Shown: in pieces, positions 5,989-13,630 of the stretch
Position numbering within the stretch: the first letter of the stretch is position 1
Layout of the letters: the number at the start of each line of letters is the position of its first letter
Assembly (NCBI GenBank): GCA_017475785.1
Contig: JAFVEX010000057.1
Span: 1 to 20,057, forward strand
Length of the DNA stretch: 20,057 nucleotides
Origin: Eubacterium sp.
GTDB taxonomy: Bacteria > Bacillota_A > Clostridia > Lachnospirales > Lachnospiraceae
Reading direction: 5' to 3'
Made by a program: the position numbers and the translations under genes
Notes under the pieces: generated by a model
Told to the model about the DNA's origin: nothing
The model's database searches: none
Seen by the model: only the letters and a program-made list of their open reading frames with translations

Positions 5989-6978
5989 ATGCGCAAAAGA
6001 ACCGGGAACCGATTTGCCGGACATTTTATTCTTGTTATCCTGATCCTTTTCTGGGTGGCAATGTTTATTTTAAACAGGAATTTCCGGTCTGTCGCCAATC
6101 TTGCCAGTATTCTGACGGAAGCTACCATTACGGGCACAGCGGCTCTTGGCATGACATTTGTCATTCTGCTTGGAGATTTTGACCTGTCCATCGGATCCAT
6201 GCTGGCTCTGCTTGGCATGCTGCTGGTTTTTGTGAGCGACCGGACCGGCCTGGTTGTGGGAATACTCGTGACCTGTCTGGCGGGCATCGTGCTGGGAGCG
6301 ATCAACGGGGGAATCATTGTATATGGAAATGTTTCCGCGTTCATTACGACACTTGGAACGTATTATGGATACCGCTCGCTTGCGTATATCAGCAACAACG
6401 CGAGGACGCTGATGGTGGGGAATTCGTCTCTTCTTGCGATCAACCGGCTCCGGCTGTTCGGGATTCCGGCGTCGTTTTTTCTGATGGTTATATTGACTGT
6501 TATCCTCTGGTTTGTCCTGAATCAGACGGTTTACGGGAGGAGCGTCAAAGCAATCGGCAACTCAATACAGGCCAGCAGAATCAGCGGCATTCATATTGAG
6601 CGGACAAAGCTGCTCACCTTTGCGCTCGTCGGACTTTGCACATCCTTTGCGACGGTACTGATGACATCCAGACCGTCCTTTGCGGCGCCGGATGTCGCAA
6701 CAGATTTTCATTTCCAGGCAATCACGGTTGTCATTCTTGGAGGCACCAAGATGACAGGCGGAGAGGGAGATATCTGGAATACCTTCTTTGCGGCTCTTTT
6801 ATATGCCAGTATCAGCAACTGCCTGAACCTCTACCATGTGGACGCACAGTGGCAGAGAATCTGTATGGGGCTGATCCTGCTGCTGGCATTTTCGCTCGAG
6901 CGGATGAAGACCTTCCCGGAATGGCTTCGCGGCAGAAGAACCGGGGCAGGCAAGGAAACAACGTCAACAGTCAGATAA
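5989..6978 (+). CDS. Sugar ABC transporter permease 2 (RbsC family)
   Basis: The protein has 329 residues from ATG 5989, which follows GAGGAGG by 8 bases; an upstream GTG (5953) and ATG (5965) in frame lie inside the previous gene without a ribosome binding site. It shares the family motifs GMTFVILLGDFDLSIGSMLAL, KAIGNSIQASRISGI and VVILGGTKMTGGEGD, with about 8-10 TM helices. It is clearly diverged from permease 1, which supports a heteromeric permease. The C-terminus is basic (RGRRTGAGK), as expected for the cytoplasmic end. The binding protein gene begins 18 bases later. Confidence 0.92.
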   Translation: MRKRTGNRFAGHFILVILILFWVAMFILNRNFRSVANLASILTEATITGTAALGMTFVILLGDFDLSIGSMLALLGMLLVFVSDRTGLVVGILVTCLAGIVLGAINGGIIVYGNVSAFITTLGTYYGYRSLAYISNNARTLMVGNSSLLAINRLRLFGIPASFFLMVILTVILWFVLNQTVYGRSVKAIGNSIQASRISGIHIERTKLLTFALVGLCTSFATVLMTSRPSFAAPDVATDFHFQAITVVILGGTKMTGGEGDIWNTFFAALLYASISNCLNLYHVDAQWQRICMGLILLLAFSLERMKTFPEWLRGRRTGAGKETTSTVR

Positions 6979-6996
6979 AAAAGGAGAATGAAAAAC

Positions 6997-8100
6997 ATGA
7001 AAAAACGAGTTTTAGCTGCGGTTGTAATGGCTGCAGTGCTGATGATTTCCGCCTGCGGAGGAGACCAGAGCAGCGCGGGCAAGGAAAGCAGTGCTCCAGA
7101 GGCAGGGGCAGCTGCGTCGGCGGCGGAGTCGGCCAAGACAGAGACTGCAGCCTCAAAAAGTGAGGCACCTGCCGAGCCTGCGGCCGGAAAGTCTGATGCC
7201 GGGGATGAAAAGAATGATGCGGCAGCAGACGGTGAGAAGGTAATTGCGTATTCATGCTATAACATGGCGTGGGAATTTTATGTGACACTCGCAAACGGCA
7301 TCAAGGAATCCGCAGAGGCAGCAGGCTATTCGTACATCAATCATGATCAGCAAAATGATCCAAACAAGATGGTGCAGGGATGTACAGACCTTTTGAATCA
7401 GGGGATTGACTGCCTGATCCTGACGCCCTGCAAGCCGGAAGCGGTCGGCGCGATATTCGATCTCGCAAAAGAAAAGGGAATTCCGGTAATACTTGCGGAT
7501 ATTTCTTCGGAAGTCCAGGGGTATGAGGCTTGCCTGAAATCCGACAACTATGCCGGCGGCGTCATCGCGGCACAGTACATCATCGATAACGTCTCGGATC
7601 TGGTCGAAAAGAAAAAGGCAGCGGCCATCACGGTGGATCCCTCTAATACGAATATTTCCAGAAGCGAAGGCTTCAAGGACGTGATAACCGGTGAAGGCTG
7701 GGAGATTGTCTCAGAGTTATCAGGTTATGGCGAGGCAGATCAGGCTTACGCCTGCATGCAGGACATCATCACGGCAAATCCGGACGTCGAAGTCGTATTT
7801 GTGAGCAACGCGCCGATGGCTGTCGCCGCTTCACAGGCAATTTCCGATGCCGGCCTGAAGTCGGGAGAAGATATCCGGATCATTTGCTATGACGCAGATG
7901 ACATCATATTTGATCCGATAGATTCGGGCGAAATTCTCGCGGCAATCGCGCAGGATCCATATGGAATGGGTACAGGGTCGGTTGATCTTTTCCTGAAAAT
8001 TGCCAACGGGGAAGAGATTTCCTATGATGAGCCGGACGAAAAGATTATTTATACGGATTTGTGGGTCGTCGATGCATCTAATACAGCAGAGTACAGGTAG
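6997..8100 (+). CDS. Sugar-binding lipoprotein of the ABC transporter
   Basis: The 367-residue protein belongs to the periplasmic-binding-protein type I (RbsB-like) family. I favour ATG 6997, about 10 bases after AGGAG, over ATG 6988, which is too close. A lipoprotein signal peptide ends in the lipobox ISAC with Cys20, so the mature protein should be anchored to the outer face of the membrane. Residues about 22-75 form an Ala/Ser/Glu/Lys-rich linker. The binding domain then starts with KVIAYSCYNMAWEFYVTLANGIKESAE and has NDPNKMVQGCTDLLNQGIDCLILTPC and an SDNYAGGVIAAQYI segment, all usual for the family. The final gene of the transporter set, it is followed after 3 bases by a hydrolase gene. 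Confidence 0.92.
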   Translation: MKKRVLAAVVMAAVLMISACGGDQSSAGKESSAPEAGAAASAAESAKTETAASKSEAPAEPAAGKSDAGDEKNDAAADGEKVIAYSCYNMAWEFYVTLANGIKESAEAAGYSYINHDQQNDPNKMVQGCTDLLNQGIDCLILTPCKPEAVGAIFDLAKEKGIPVILADISSEVQGYEACLKSDNYAGGVIAAQYIIDNVSDLVEKKKAAAITVDPSNTNISRSEGFKDVITGEGWEIVSELSGYGEADQAYACMQDIITANPDVEVVFVSNAPMAVAASQAISDAGLKSGEDIRIICYDADDIIFDPIDSGEILAAIAQDPYGMGTGSVDLFLKIANGEEISYDEPDEKIIYTDLWVVDASNTAEYR

Positions 8101-8103
8101 CTT

Positions 8104-8973
8104 ATGTCATTTTATCATTTTTCAGAATACCAGTGCAGCGCCCGGGAAAGCATCCGGATCGATCCGGACAAGAGCTTTGGTGAATGCAGCGAGACTGCTG
8201 TTTACTGGCTCTCGGGCGCGGGTGTGCTGATCAATAGTCATGGAACGGTGTTGATCTTTGACCCGGTGCTGACAGTGACGTCGACGGATCCATATCTGAG
8301 TGAAATACATACACGGTTTTTTGAAGATGTGGAGCAGTATCCGCTCATGGTGCTTCCGCCTATCGAAGCGAAAGATATCCCCTGTGCCGACGCGGTTCTG
8401 TATACACATGTGGATGATGATCACATGGGACGGCTGACCGTTTCGACGCTGAACCAGAAAGGATTTCATTTTTACGGAACCCGTTTTACATGTCAGAAAC
8501 TGCAGTACCTGGGCGTTCCGTCTGACCGCCTGCACAGCTTCCGGATAGACGAAGCATTTGAGATTGGTACCGTTTCCGTGAGGCCGACACCCTGCAGGCA
8601 TGACTGGCAGACAGGGCGTCCCAATTTTCTCTGGCACTATGGTGAAGAAGACTGCTGCGGCTATCTGATCAGCAGCGAAGATGGAACCATATGGCTGCCG
8701 GGGGACACTGAATTGCTGGAGGAGCATTGCCGGCTGTCGGATCCGGATATGATATTTTTTGATGTGAGCGACGATCCATCCCATTTTACGGCGAAGAATG
8801 CCGCAGTTATTTTTAATACCTACAAGGACGCAAGAAAAATTTTATATCATTACGGGACGCTCTATTCTCCGCGTGAGCTTGCGCACAACGGAAATCCGGC
8901 TGCAGTGAAGGAACTGCTGGAGCGGCCCGAGATGCTTTCGATTGTAGCACCTGGGGAGAAGATTATTCTCTGA
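8104..8973 (+). CDS. UlaG-like metallo-beta-lactamase-fold hydrolase
   Basis: A 289-residue protein of the metallo-beta-lactamase fold, closest in style to UlaG-type lactonases (VYWLSGAGVLINSHGTVLIFDPVL at the N-terminus). Metal-ligand motifs are HVDDDH (residues 102-107), where the canonical HxHxDH has Asp104 in place of the second His, then CRHDW and LPGDTELLEEH. The gene starts 3 bases after the binding-protein stop with only a weak ribosome binding site (ACAGG), so it is the last gene of the ABC operon, and a terminator lies 25 bases downstream. From context it may open a lactone or otherwise process the imported compound in the cytoplasm; UlaG itself opens L-ascorbate-6-phosphate lactone. 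The actual substrate is unknown. Confidence 0.8.
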   Translation: MSFYHFSEYQCSARESIRIDPDKSFGECSETAVYWLSGAGVLINSHGTVLIFDPVLTVTSTDPYLSEIHTRFFEDVEQYPLMVLPPIEAKDIPCADAVLYTHVDDDHMGRLTVSTLNQKGFHFYGTRFTCQKLQYLGVPSDRLHSFRIDEAFEIGTVSVRPTPCRHDWQTGRPNFLWHYGEEDCCGYLISSEDGTIWLPGDTELLEEHCRLSDPDMIFFDVSDDPSHFTAKNAAVIFNTYKDARKILYHYGTLYSPRELAHNGNPAAVKELLERPEMLSIVAPGEKIIL

Positions 8974-8998
8974 AATATTTGTAAACGATACGGATTGA

Positions 8999-9027
8999 CA
9001 GGCACCATTGGCTGGTGCCTGTTTTTG
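8999..9027 (+). terminator. Rho-independent terminator of the ABC operon
   Basis: A perfect 9-bp stem, CAGGCACCA (8999-9007) with TGGTGCCTG (9013-9021), 5-base loop TTGGC, followed by TTTTTG. It ends the operon 25 bases after the hydrolase stop. Confidence 0.92.
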
Positions 9028-9036
9028 TGGTATTCT
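9008..9036 (+). promoter_or_regulatory. Putative promoter of the dlt-like operon, overlapping the terminator
   Basis: TTGGCT (9008-9013, the terminator loop) and TATTCT (9031-9036) are spaced by exactly 17 bases. The start would be near 9043, 30 bases before the ligase ATG. A better TTGACA at 8995 has no -10 at the right distance. Only one mismatch per hexamer to three, so the call is moderate. Confidence 0.45.
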
Positions 9037-9072
9037 ATAGGTGACTGGAAAAGCAAGGGGAGATGTTTCTGT

Positions 9073-10599
9073 ATGATAAATGTATTGGAGTATCTGGAGC
9101 AGACAGCTGCGCGGCTGCCCGGAAAAACGGCGTTTGCCGACCCGGAGGACGCTGTCACGTGGGCGGAGCTTCTGCATGAGAGCAGATGCGTTGCGGCTGC
9201 GCTTGCAGGCGCGGAGGCGATTGCGCCGCGCACGCCGGTGCCGGTTTTTCTGGAAAAGAGTGTGAACGCGATCCGTGCTTTTATGGGAATTGTGACAGCC
9301 GGCTGTTTTTATGCGCAGCTGGATGTGCGGCAGCCCGCGGCGCGTCTGGGGCAGATTCTGGAGAAGCTTAACGCGCCGGCTGTTATCACGGACAGCGCGC
9401 ATCTGCAGAAATTATTGGAAACCGGTTATGGAGGAAAGCTTCTTCTGATCGATTCGCTGCTTCTGGCAGAGCCGGATGACGCGCTCCTGCAGAGGATCCG
9501 CGCGCAGGCGGTGGATCTGGATCCGCTGTACTGCAATTTTACCTCCGGCTCGACCGGCACGCCGAAGGGCGTCCTTGTGCCGCACCGGCCGGTGATTGAT
9601 TTCATCGAACAGTTTACGGAGATCTTCCGGATTACGGAGGACGACGTGATCGGCAATCAGGCGCCGTTTGATTTCGACGTTTCTGTCAAGGATATCTACA
9701 GCGCGCTGAAAACCGGCGCGACGGTCCGGATTATTCCGACACGTTACTTTTCTGTGCCGGTGGAGCTGCTCGATTATCTGACGGCGCATCATGTGACGAC
9801 ACTGATCTGGGCGGTGTCGGCGGTGTGCCTGCTCTCGCAGCTGCACGGATTTGATTACAAGGTCCCGGCAGACGTCCGAAAGGTGATTTTTTCCGGCGAG
9901 GTTATGCCGGTCAGGCAGCTCAACATCTGGAAAGAAGTGCTGCCGGACGCGCTGTACGCAAATGTCTACGGTCCGACAGAGATCACCTGCAACTGCACAT
10001 ATTATATCGTTGACCGTCAGTTTGCGCCCGGCGAGAACCTGCCGATCGGACAGCCGTTCCCCAACGAGAAGGTTTTTCTGCTGGATGAGCAGGACAGGCT
10101 GATTACGGAGCCGGATGTGACCGGCGAGATCTGTGTGTCGGGAAGCTGTCTTGCCCTGGGTTATTACAGGGATCCGGAGATGACGTCCCGGGTCTTCACA
10201 CAGAATCCGCTGCAGAGCGATTACCCGGAGCGCATTTACCGCACCGGCGATCTGGCTTATTATGACGCGCGTGGCGTGCTTTTCTTCGCGTCCAGGCGCG
10301 ATTTTCAGATCAAGCACATGGGTCATCGGATTGAGCTGGGAGAAATAGAGGCTGCCCTGGAAAAGCTTCCGAAGATCGAGCGTGCCTGCTGTCTCTATCT
10401 GCGCGGGAAAATCGTGGCGTTTTACCTTGGGAGCCAGGAGAAAAAGCAGCTGGCGCACCAGCTGGCGGACGCGCTGCCGCAGTATATGATGCCCAATGTC
10501 TGGGTTCCCTGTGAAACATTTCCGCTGACAAAAAACGCGAAGATTGACCGCGCCGCCCTGGAGGCGGCGTATCAGAACCGGAGGAAGCAGCGCGCATGA
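9073..10599 (+). CDS. DltA-like amino acid--carrier protein ligase (adenylation enzyme)
   Basis: A 508-residue stand-alone adenylation enzyme, the length of DltA. ATG 9073 follows GGGGAG by about 10 bases. It activates an amino acid as the adenylate and transfers it to the pantetheine thiol of the carrier protein. Visible motifs are the phosphate loop FTSGSTGTPKG (about residues 156-166), YGPTEITCN (from 299), YRTGDLAYYD, and the C-terminal Lys motif TKNAKIDR. The motif that I recall as FCGE in DltA, with the Cys thought to favour D-alanine, reads FSGE here (Ser274). That leaves the substrate open. The next gene overlaps its stop (ATGA) and encodes a decarboxylase, which is not part of the classical dlt operon. 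I therefore call it DltA-like, not dltA. Confidence 0.85.
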   Translation: MINVLEYLEQTAARLPGKTAFADPEDAVTWAELLHESRCVAAALAGAEAIAPRTPVPVFLEKSVNAIRAFMGIVTAGCFYAQLDVRQPAARLGQILEKLNAPAVITDSAHLQKLLETGYGGKLLLIDSLLLAEPDDALLQRIRAQAVDLDPLYCNFTSGSTGTPKGVLVPHRPVIDFIEQFTEIFRITEDDVIGNQAPFDFDVSVKDIYSALKTGATVRIIPTRYFSVPVELLDYLTAHHVTTLIWAVSAVCLLSQLHGFDYKVPADVRKVIFSGEVMPVRQLNIWKEVLPDALYANVYGPTEITCNCTYYIVDRQFAPGENLPIGQPFPNEKVFLLDEQDRLITEPDVTGEICVSGSCLALGYYRDPEMTSRVFTQNPLQSDYPERIYRTGDLAYYDARGVLFFASRRDFQIKHMGHRIELGEIEAALEKLPKIERACCLYLRGKIVAFYLGSQEKKQLAHQLADALPQYMMPNVWVPCETFPLTKNAKIDRAALEAAYQNRRKQRA

Positions 10600-11921
10600 A
10601 CTATCAGGATTTTACGAATCTGCAGACACCTTGTTATGTCTTCTCACTTGATGAGCTGACGGAGCGCCTGCGCCGGATCCGCGCGCTTCTGGGCGGACGA
10701 TACCGGCTTGTGTACGCAATGAAGGCAAATCCGTTTTTGATCGAAGCCGCGCTGCCTTTTGTCGACGCGCTGGAGGTCTGTTCGCCCGGTGAAGAGAAGA
10801 TATGTGAGGCGGCCGGAATCCCGCCGGAGAAGCTGGTGCTTTCCGGGGTAAATAAGGAGCCGGAGAATTTTCGCCACATTGCCGGCCGCTGCAAGGATGT
10901 GCCGGTCTATACGGCAGAATCTCCTGCGCAGCTGCGGATGCTGGATGAAATTGCCCGGGAGCGTCAATTGGTATTCCGTGTTCTGCTGCGGGTCACCGCG
11001 GGAAATCAGTTCGGCATGGATGAGCCGGATCTGTTTGAACTGATCCGCATTCGGGATCAGTATCCCGGCATCACGGTCTGCGGACTGCAGTATTTCAGCG
11101 GAACGCAAAAGTTTGCGCGCCAGATTCGTTCTGAGGTCAGATATCTGGACGACCTGCTGGAGCGGCTCCGGACGGAGACCGGATTTGTGCCGGATGTGCT
11201 GGAGTACGGACCCGGCCTCTCTGTGTCCTACTTTGAAAATGAGACGGATAAGGATGACGCGGAGGTGATTGCAGCTCTGACGGAGCAGCTGGACGGGATG
11301 CGGTTCTCCGGGCCGGTTGCGCTGGAGATGGGCCGCTATCTGGCGGCGTACTGCGGGTACTACGCGACGCGGATCGCGGACTGCAAGCAGATCAGCGGAC
11401 GGACGTGCTGCATAGTGGACGGCGGAATTCATCAGGTCAATTACTTTGGACAGGCGATGGCGATGAAGGTTCCGCATATTCTGACGAAGGCGGACATGAC
11501 AGATCAGCGGGCAGATATGGCGGACAAACAGCCGGATACTGCTGAAAAGCAGCCGGATGAGGAAGCCCGGAACCTGGGGATCTCTGATCAGGCAAAATCC
11601 TGTATGGTCTGCGGCTCGCTGTGCACCACCGCGGACGTTCTGGTGCGGGAGATTACGCTGCCAGATCCGCAGCCTGGCGATCTGCTTGTCTTTACCCGGA
11701 CAGGCGCGTACTCCGTGACAGAAGGCATCAGCCTGTTTCTTTCACGCAGCCTGCCCCGCGTGTATCTTGCGTTCAGTTCGGATGATAGAAAGAATCTCAC
11801 CGGAGAGTCGGCGGAGATTTCGTCATCTGCCAGCGTCTGCGCGGGGAACACGAATCAAAGAATAATAGAAGTCAGAACGGAACTGCCTACCTGGAGGATG
11901 AATTATGGAACAATTACTTGA
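10596..11921 (+). CDS. Fold-type III PLP decarboxylase, BtrK/diaminopimelate-decarboxylase-like
   Basis: 441 residues with an alanine-racemase-type TIM barrel and a C-terminal beta domain. Key positions: PLP Lys43 in YAMKANP, VCSPGE, QFGMDE, FSGTQ, YGPGLSVSYF, the EMGRY motif that binds substrate or phosphate, VDGGIH, and GSLC with Cys343, the Cys that the decarboxylase branch contributes across the dimer; true alanine racemases lack it. As I recall them, QFGMDE and the GTQ element are also seen in BtrK, which decarboxylates glutamate bound to a carrier protein. The gene overlaps the ligase by 4 bases and the carrier gene by 17, so it belongs to the pathway. Residues about 300-330 hold an Asp/Lys/Gln-rich inserted repeat (ADMTDQR, ADMADKQPD, TAEKQPDEE). 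A free amino acid decarboxylase (diaminopimelate, ornithine) or a racemase are alternatives. Confidence 0.82.
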   Translation: MNYQDFTNLQTPCYVFSLDELTERLRRIRALLGGRYRLVYAMKANPFLIEAALPFVDALEVCSPGEEKICEAAGIPPEKLVLSGVNKEPENFRHIAGRCKDVPVYTAESPAQLRMLDEIARERQLVFRVLLRVTAGNQFGMDEPDLFELIRIRDQYPGITVCGLQYFSGTQKFARQIRSEVRYLDDLLERLRTETGFVPDVLEYGPGLSVSYFENETDKDDAEVIAALTEQLDGMRFSGPVALEMGRYLAAYCGYYATRIADCKQISGRTCCIVDGGIHQVNYFGQAMAMKVPHILTKADMTDQRADMADKQPDTAEKQPDEEARNLGISDQAKSCMVCGSLCTTADVLVREITLPDPQPGDLLVFTRTGAYSVTEGISLFLSRSLPRVYLAFSSDDRKNLTGESAEISSSASVCAGNTNQRIIEVRTELPTWRMNYGTIT

Positions 11922-12132
11922 GATTTTGGAAGATATTCAGCCGGATGCAGATTATGAGACCTGCACGACCCTGATTGACGACGGCATTCTGAGCTCATTT
12001 GAGCTGCTCTCCCTGGTGAGTGAGTTGGAGGAGGCGTATGAGATCCGCATTACGCCGGTGGATCTCATTCCGTCCAATTTCAATTCGGCAAAAGCGATTT
12101 ACGACCTGATTATCCGTCTGCAGAATAAGTGA
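11905..12132 (+). CDS. Acyl/aminoacyl carrier protein (DltC-like)
   Basis: A 75-residue acidic four-helix carrier protein with ATG 11905 behind GGAGG (11892-11896). The phosphopantetheine site is Ser31 in DDGILSSFELL. In most DltC and ACP proteins the residue before it is Asp (DS); here it is Ser (SS). The following helix SLVSELEEAYEIRI is typical. It should carry the aminoacyl thioester made by the ligase two genes upstream and present it to the MBOAT protein encoded 13 bases downstream. The 17-base overlap with the decarboxylase gene suggests coupled synthesis and fits a carrier-bound substrate for that enzyme. Confidence 0.88.
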   Translation: MEQLLEILEDIQPDADYETCTTLIDDGILSSFELLSLVSELEEAYEIRITPVDLIPSNFNSAKAIYDLIIRLQNK

Positions 12133-12145
12133 GCGGAGGCGCGGT

Positions 12146-13630
12146 ATGCTGTCGTTTGTCTCGCTGGGGTTTTTGCTGTTTATTCTGGCCGGCGCGGGCG
12201 TCTATTATCTGCTGCCCGGCCGCTTTCAGTGGGGGTGGCTGCTGATCGTTTCGTGGCTGTATTATCTGCTGGCCGCAGGCCCCCGCATGATATTTTTTCT
12301 GCTGTTTTCGACCGTCGTGACGTTTCTCGGCGGTCTGTTTGCGGAGCGCGGAGGCAGGGCGGCTGTTCCGGTTACGCTGCTGCTGAACTTCGGCATGCTC
12401 GCATTTCTGAAATACACGAATTTTCTGGTGCTGAATCTCAATGCGCTGTTTGGAACGCATCTTGGTATCCGCGCGCTGCTTCTCCCGCTGGGCATCTCCT
12501 TCTATACATTCCAGAGCGCAGGATACCTGCTGGATGTCGCGTGGAAGCGCTGCAGGGCGGAGCGCAGCTTTTTCCGCCATGCGCTGTTCGTCTCTTTTTT
12601 CCCTCAGATCATGCAGGGACCGATCGGGCGCTTTGAGCGGCTCTCCGGTTCGCTTTTTTCTGCGCGCAGCTTCGACGCAGACCGGGTTCGCCGCGGCGTT
12701 CTCCGGATACTCTGGGGCTTTTTCAAAAAGATGCTGATCGCGGATTACGCGGCGCCGTATGTCAGCCTGATATTTGATCCGGCCTCTGCACTGCAGGGAT
12801 ACGGCCTGTATGGCGTGCTGCTTTACAGCGCGCAGCTGTACGCCGATTTTTCCGGCGGCATCGACATTGTGGCGGGCGTCGCGGAGCTGTTTGGAATCAC
12901 GCTGGATGAGAATTTCCGCCAGCCGTTTTTTGCTGTATCCATCACCGATTTCTGGCACCGCTGGCACATTACGCTCGGCACCTGGATGAAGGATTACCTG
13001 TTTGTCCCGATTTCGTTGTCCGGGTGGATGGGACGTTTTGGAAAATGGTGCCGCAGGCGCCTGGGCAAAACGGTCGGCCGCGCGATGCCGGTCTGTGTGG
13101 CGAACATTATCGTGTTTCTGGTGGTCGGCGTCTGGCACGGACCGGCGTGGCATTTTATTGTCTATGGTCTTTACAACGGACTGATCATCGGCATCTCTGG
13201 GCTGCTCGCAAAGCCTTACAGGAGCTGGAAGAAGGCGCTGCATATCAATGACAGGAGCTCCGGATTCCGTCTGTTCCAGATCGTGCGGACATTCCTGCTG
13301 GTCAACATCAGCTGGTTTTTCGACTGCTCGGAGACGGTGGGGCAGGCGTTTCGCATGATGCGGGAGAGCCTGCGCGCAGCTGCTTTTTCTGTAACCTGCG
13401 TCAATCCGGGAGAGCCGCGGCAGTGCATGCTGCACTTTGGGACAATGCTGGCCGGATGCGCGGTGGTATTTGTCGTGAGCGTCCTGCGAGAACGCGGAGT
13501 GGACGTCCGCGGAGCGATTCTGCAAAAGCCGGCTCCGGCCAGAATCGCGGTGGTTCTGCTGTTGCTGCTTGTATTGGGATACTTTGGCTGCTACGACGAT
13601 TTCGGAGGGTTTATTTATGCGAATTTCTAA
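12146..13630 (+). CDS. MBOAT-family membrane O-acyltransferase (AlgI/DltB-like)
   Basis: 494 residues with about 10-12 hydrophobic segments. Family motifs: LGISFYTFQSAGYLLDV, QIMQGPIGRF, DFWHRWHITLGTWMKDYLFVPI and VGVWHGPAWHFIVYG, in which His336 should be the catalytic His and His331 precedes it. DltB and AlgI work by taking an acyl group from a carrier in the cytoplasm and passing it across the membrane to a surface polymer. The length and the WHRWHITLG..WMKDY text resemble AlgI/PatA-type proteins more than the shorter DltB (about 400). ATG 12146 follows GCGGAGGCGCGGT. The next gene overlaps its end by 14 bases. The acceptor polymer is unknown. Confidence 0.9.
   Translation: MLSFVSLGFLLFILAGAGVYYLLPGRFQWGWLLIVSWLYYLLAAGPRMIFFLLFSTVVTFLGGLFAERGGRAAVPVTLLLNFGMLAFLKYTNFLVLNLNALFGTHLGIRALLLPLGISFYTFQSAGYLLDVAWKRCRAERSFFRHALFVSFFPQIMQGPIGRFERLSGSLFSARSFDADRVRRGVLRILWGFFKKMLIADYAAPYVSLIFDPASALQGYGLYGVLLYSAQLYADFSGGIDIVAGVAELFGITLDENFRQPFFAVSITDFWHRWHITLGTWMKDYLFVPISLSGWMGRFGKWCRRRLGKTVGRAMPVCVANIIVFLVVGVWHGPAWHFIVYGLYNGLIIGISGLLAKPYRSWKKALHINDRSSGFRLFQIVRTFLLVNISWFFDCSETVGQAFRMMRESLRAAAFSVTCVNPGEPRQCMLHFGTMLAGCAVVFVVSVLRERGVDVRGAILQKPAPARIAVVLLLLLVLGYFGCYDDFGGFIYANF

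Noticed and set aside
5478..6344. 288-codon open frame on the minus strand across both permease genes
   Set aside because: Spans two clear permease genes on the other strand and has no domain of its own.
8995..9000. TTGACA as -35 of the ligase promoter
   Set aside because: The position 17 bases downstream reads CCTGTT and lies in the terminator stem, so there is no -10 match.
9412..10458. 348-codon open frame on the minus strand
   Set aside because: Shadow of the DltA-like ligase gene; no domain and no ribosome binding site, Arg/His/Leu-rich.
10596..11921. Alanine racemase supplying D-alanine to the ligase
   Set aside because: The GSLC Cys, VDGGIH and GTQ motifs fit the decarboxylase branch; racemases lack this Cys motif. 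Not fully excluded and kept as an alternative.
12110..13525. Long 471-codon open frame on the minus strand
   Set aside because: It is antisense to the MBOAT gene, whose motifs are clear. The translation is rich in His, Gln, Arg and Lys, which is typical of the shadow of a GC-rich membrane protein gene.
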